From UBA7960 sp964624065 (lineage in GTDB: Bacteria; Bacteroidota; Bacteroidia; Bacteroidales; UBA7960), in contig CAZUWF010000006.1 of assembly GCA_964624065.1 (NCBI GenBank), forward strand, positions 1 to 64,000: 64,000 nucleotides of DNA, read 5' to 3'. Position numbers and translations under genes: made by a program. Positions 61,331 through 64,000 of this stretch are shown here, one piece after another (position 1 is the first letter of the stretch; each line of letters starts with the position of its first letter). The notes beneath the pieces are model-generated. The model searched no databases. It saw only the letters and a program-made list of their open reading frames with translations, and was not told the origin of the DNA.

Positions 61331-64000
61331 ATGGGAACAAGGAATAAAATCATAAACAACGACGTTTTCGAGTTTCACATAGCTGGGCGAGTAAGGCGCC
61401 AGATGGAAATACACGAGAGCTTTTTCTCCTCCGATGGGCGAATTATTTTTGCCAACTTTCAGGCAGTTAGGGAGCTCTCGTACAAAATGAACAAGCACAG
61501 AGACCCCGAAAACCATGTTTATCCTGGTGAATTAAATGCTGCCGGCCTGCTTGACGAGGTTTTTCACCTATTGCTCCGTGTATATGAGGCGGATATTAAT
61601 CCCAATGTTTTCAATAAGGCAAGGAATTTTTTGGTGGAACGATTGACGGACCAGAGATTTAGCAGTCTTTTAGTTGATTTTGTGGAGAAATTCCCGCCCA
61701 AGCCCGTATACTTGGGCAGGCAAAAATCCACCGATTGGCTTTGGAGCTCAACAAACAAGCGCGAGCACCAACTTGTGGCTTTAGAAGAATTACTAATGGT
61801 GTTACTGGCAAATTTGAACCCAGCCACGGCAAAGTTTCGTGATCTATTTGATTTAAAGTATCTCCAAAACCAAAAGTTGGTTGATGAATTTTTCATTGAG
61901 TTGCAAAACTTTTTCAAGGACGAACCAAAATTTGGGCCCGATTACCTCGATTTAATATCATTGCTAAAAATCCCCATGCAGAGGTTCCCAAATGATATTC
62001 AGTCCCAGCTGGAGTTGGTACTAAGCAGTTGGAAAAAATTTTTGCCAGAGTCTGTTACCATCAAAATACTGAGGGCAAGGGATTTGCTCAAGGAGGATTA
62101 CATAATGATGGGCAATGAAGGTTCCGGGGTTGGTATTGGTGCCGGAGGGGGCACTCCAACCTTTGTCCCATTCTATTCAGGTCAGCGAGCCAATGAAAAC
62201 GAAACTTCATTTTTGGGTAAGTCAGGCTACGAATTCATTTCGGAGTCTTACCGCGATTATGAGGAGCACCAAGCCTTTACGCCAGATACCCACTGGATGC
62301 CAAGGGTGGTTTTAATGGCAAAAAACACCTATGTATGGCTAGACCAACTTTCTAAAAAATATGGCAGGGAAATTAAGAGGTTGGACCAAATACCCGACGA
62401 GGAATTGGACCAGCTTGCAAGTTGGAATTTCACCGGTTTGTGGCTTATTGGGCTTTGGGAGCGAAGCGAAGCCTCCAAAAGGATAAAACACTTGATGGGA
62501 AACATTGATGCTGTATCTTCGGCTTACTCCCTGTACGATTATCAAGTAGCGGCTGACATAGGAGGAGAAGAGGCTTTCAGAAACCTGGATGCTCGGGCAA
62601 GAAATAGGGGCATAAGGCTCGCCAGCGATATGGTGCCAAACCATACCGGCATATTCTCAAGGTGGGTTTTAGAAAATCCAGACTACTTCATTCAGTCAAG
62701 GGTACCCCCATTCCCGGCTTATCAATTTACAGGCCAAAACTTGTCAACCCATCCCGATGTTGAAATACGGATTGAAAATGGGTACTTTAGCAAATCTGAT
62801 GCTGCGGTGGTTTTCCAAAGGATTGACAAGAAAAACAATGATTTAAGGTACATTTACCATGGCAATGATGGCACCAATATGCCCTGGAACGATACAGCCC
62901 AACTTGACATGCTCAAGCGTGAGGTAAGGGAAGCTGTAATCCAAAAGATTTTTGAGGTGGCCCGCAGGTTTTCCATTATCAGGTTTGATGCGGCAATGAC
63001 TCTTGCCAAGAAGCATTTTGCAAGATTATGGTATCCGCGTCCTGGAACCGGAGGCGATATCCCATCCAGGGCAGATTGTGCAATGAGCCAGGCACAATTC
63101 GATGAGCTTTTTCCTGTAGAGTTTTGGCGTGAGGTGGTTGACAGAATGAACCGTGAACTTCCAGAAACTCTTTTGTTGGCCGAGGCATTTTGGTTTATGG
63201 AGGGTTATTTCGTACGTACTTTGGGAATGCACAGGGTTTACAACTCGGCATTCATGCATATGCTCAACAACGAGGAGAACGAAAAGTTTCGCGACCTTAT
63301 AACCAATACCCTGGAGTTTGATCCGGAAATTTTAAAACGGTACGTCAATTTTATGAGCAATCCGGATGAGGAAACCGCCATAAGGCAATTTGGTACCGGA
63401 GACAAGTATTTCGGAATTTGCGTTTTGATGTCCACGCTTCCAGGCTTGCCAATGTTTGCCCATGGGCAAATTGAAGGATTTGCCGAAAAATATGGTATGG
63501 AATACCAAAGGGCTTACTACAACGAAGAACCACAGCAGTGGTTGGTAGAAAAGCATCAAAGGGAAATATTTCCGCTACTCAAAAAGAGATACCTGTTTAG
63601 CGAAGTAGAAAACTTCAACTTTTTCGATTTTGCTGCCGATGACGGAAACCTCGATCAAAACGTGATGGCATTTTGCAACAGCAGCCACGGCGACCGTGCA
63701 ATTGTATTGTACAACAATCAATACAAGTCGGTTTCTGGGCATTTCGAGGTTTCGGCACCAAAAATGTGCAGTGATGGCATTACCCGAAACCTAAAGCTTG
63801 CCGAAGCTCTTGCCTTAAACTCAGGAGGTAATTATTATTACTCTTTCAAGGAGCACCAATCGGGATTGGAGTATATAAGAGAAGGTCGGGATTTGTACCA
63901 AAATGGATTGAAATGGGCGCTCAAAGGCTTCGAGTACCGCATTTTCTGGCAATTTAGGGAACTTCAAGATACCGGCGGCCTTTACCAAAGGCTCAACCAT
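61331..64000 (+). CDS. Large cytoplasmic GH13-family (alpha-amylase-like) protein, 3' end outside window
   Basis: At least 890 residues from ATG at 61331, open at the right edge. Residues 1-290 form a helical N-terminal region with no signal peptide, so it acts in the cytoplasm. The GH13 barrel follows: region I ASDMVPNHTG (Asp 433, Asn 437, His 438), region II IIRFDAAMTL (nucleophile Asp 553), region III LLAEAFWFMEGYF (acid/base Glu 618). Region IV, normally containing HD, reads FMSNPDEETA, so Asp 679 is present but the preceding His is Pro. GDKYFGICVLMSTLPGLPMFAHGQ matches the barrel end. Possible reactions include glycogen- or trehalose-type glucan transfer or hydrolysis; the substrate is unknown. 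Promoter candidates are TATTTTTG (61248-61255) and TAGGTTTG (61303-61310). Confidence 0.85.
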   Translation, partial: MGTRNKIINNDVFEFHIAGRVRRQMEIHESFFSSDGRIIFANFQAVRELSYKMNKHRDPENHVYPGELNAAGLLDEVFHLLLRVYEADINPNVFNKARNFLVERLTDQRFSSLLVDFVEKFPPKPVYLGRQKSTDWLWSSTNKREHQLVALEELLMVLLANLNPATAKFRDLFDLKYLQNQKLVDEFFIELQNFFKDEPKFGPDYLDLISLLKIPMQRFPNDIQSQLELVLSSWKKFLPESVTIKILRARDLLKEDYIMMGNEGSGVGIGAGGGTPTFVPFYSGQRANENETSFLGKSGYEFISESYRDYEEHQAFTPDTHWMPRVVLMAKNTYVWLDQLSKKYGREIKRLDQIPDEELDQLASWNFTGLWLIGLWERSEASKRIKHLMGNIDAVSSAYSLYDYQVAADIGGEEAFRNLDARARNRGIRLASDMVPNHTGIFSRWVLENPDYFIQSRVPPFPAYQFTGQNLSTHPDVEIRIENGYFSKSDAAVVFQRIDKKNNDLRYIYHGNDGTNMPWNDTAQLDMLKREVREAVIQKIFEVARRFSIIRFDAAMTLAKKHFARLWYPRPGTGGDIPSRADCAMSQAQFDELFPVEFWREVVDRMNRELPETLLLAEAFWFMEGYFVRTLGMHRVYNSAFMHMLNNEENEKFRDLITNTLEFDPEILKRYVNFMSNPDEETAIRQFGTGDKYFGICVLMSTLPGLPMFAHGQIEGFAEKYGMEYQRAYYNEEPQQWLVEKHQREIFPLLKKRYLFSEVENFNFFDFAADDGNLDQNVMAFCNSSHGDRAIVLYNNQYKSVSGHFEVSAPKMCSDGITRNLKLAEALALNSGGNYYYSFKEHQSGLEYIREGRDLYQNGLKWALKGFEYRIFWQFRELQDTGGLYQRLNH

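Noticed and set aside
1..64000. CRISPR arrays, insertion sequences, prophage, tRNA or rRNA genes
   Set aside because: No regular direct-repeat/spacer arrays, transposase or phage gene families, tRNA cloverleaf signatures or rRNA were seen by reading both strands; short or divergent examples could still be missed.

Overview
The window reads as chromosomal DNA of a Bacteroidota bacterium, probably order Bacteroidales or a near relative. Evidence seen: two secreted proteases with type IX secretion C-terminal sorting domains; many TAnnTTTG-type -7 promoter boxes; almost no Shine-Dalgarno sequences; a complete-looking menaquinone locus; recF followed by a DUF721/DciA gene; an ftsY-rimO pair; and a THX ribosomal protein. 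I see no insertion sequence, prophage, CRISPR array, tRNA or rRNA. Most of the window is core metabolism and housekeeping. The species cannot be named from this sequence.

Layout. 1-5.8 kb (minus): three-gene NuoE / NuoF / (NuoG+GltD) redox complex, cut by the left edge, whose molybdopterin-fold domain lacks the active-site Cys/Sec. 5.9-8.5 kb (minus): overlapping operon of a PurE-like protein, an OFA-type transporter and the tRNA t6A enzyme Sua5. 8.8-12 kb (minus): small zinc-finger protein, lipoprotein, DUF2490 and PepSY-like envelope proteins, and PurK. 12.2-22.6 kb: an NADP-type glutamate dehydrogenase, two very large paralogous receiver-like + PEP/pyruvate-binding proteins, a small helical protein, and an NAD-type glutamate dehydrogenase behind a CRP-like palindrome. 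23-31.5 kb: uvrB, SRP RNA, transaldolase, NfeD protease, NAD salvage (pncB, pncA) and a ROK glucokinase. 31.6-36.3 kb: dciA, recF, ftsY, rimO. 36.3-46.4 kb: menaquinone genes (hotdog thioesterase, menF, menD, aldo/keto reductase, menB, menA, menC, menE) ending in a MurD-type ligase. 46.5-54.7 kb: a gingipain-type C25 protease and a Lys-C-type serine protease sharing the same C-terminal cassette. 54.7-59.5 kb (minus): THX, an arginase-fold hydrolase, HU, fmt, ribH and a TPR protein. 59.7-64 kb: a beta-helix lipoprotein and a GH13 protein cut by the right edge.

How the parts fit. The two glutamate dehydrogenases have opposite cofactor signatures, so one probably assimilates and the other releases ammonia; the giant proteins between them are plausible carbon/nitrogen sensors or phosphotransfer enzymes of unknown reaction. 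The redox complex, menaquinone synthesis and NAD salvage are consistent with an anaerobic or microaerobic metabolism that exchanges electrons between NAD(H), NADP(H) and ferredoxin. The secreted proteases plus glutamate dehydrogenases suggest protein and amino-acid use. SRP RNA and FtsY are both present.

The observations most worth following are the paired PEP-synthase-like fusions between the glutamate dehydrogenases, the PurE homologue with Asn replacing the catalytic His, the NuoG/GltD fusion with a dead molybdenum site, the GH13 protein lacking the region IV His, and period-7, G-poor leaders before several genes.
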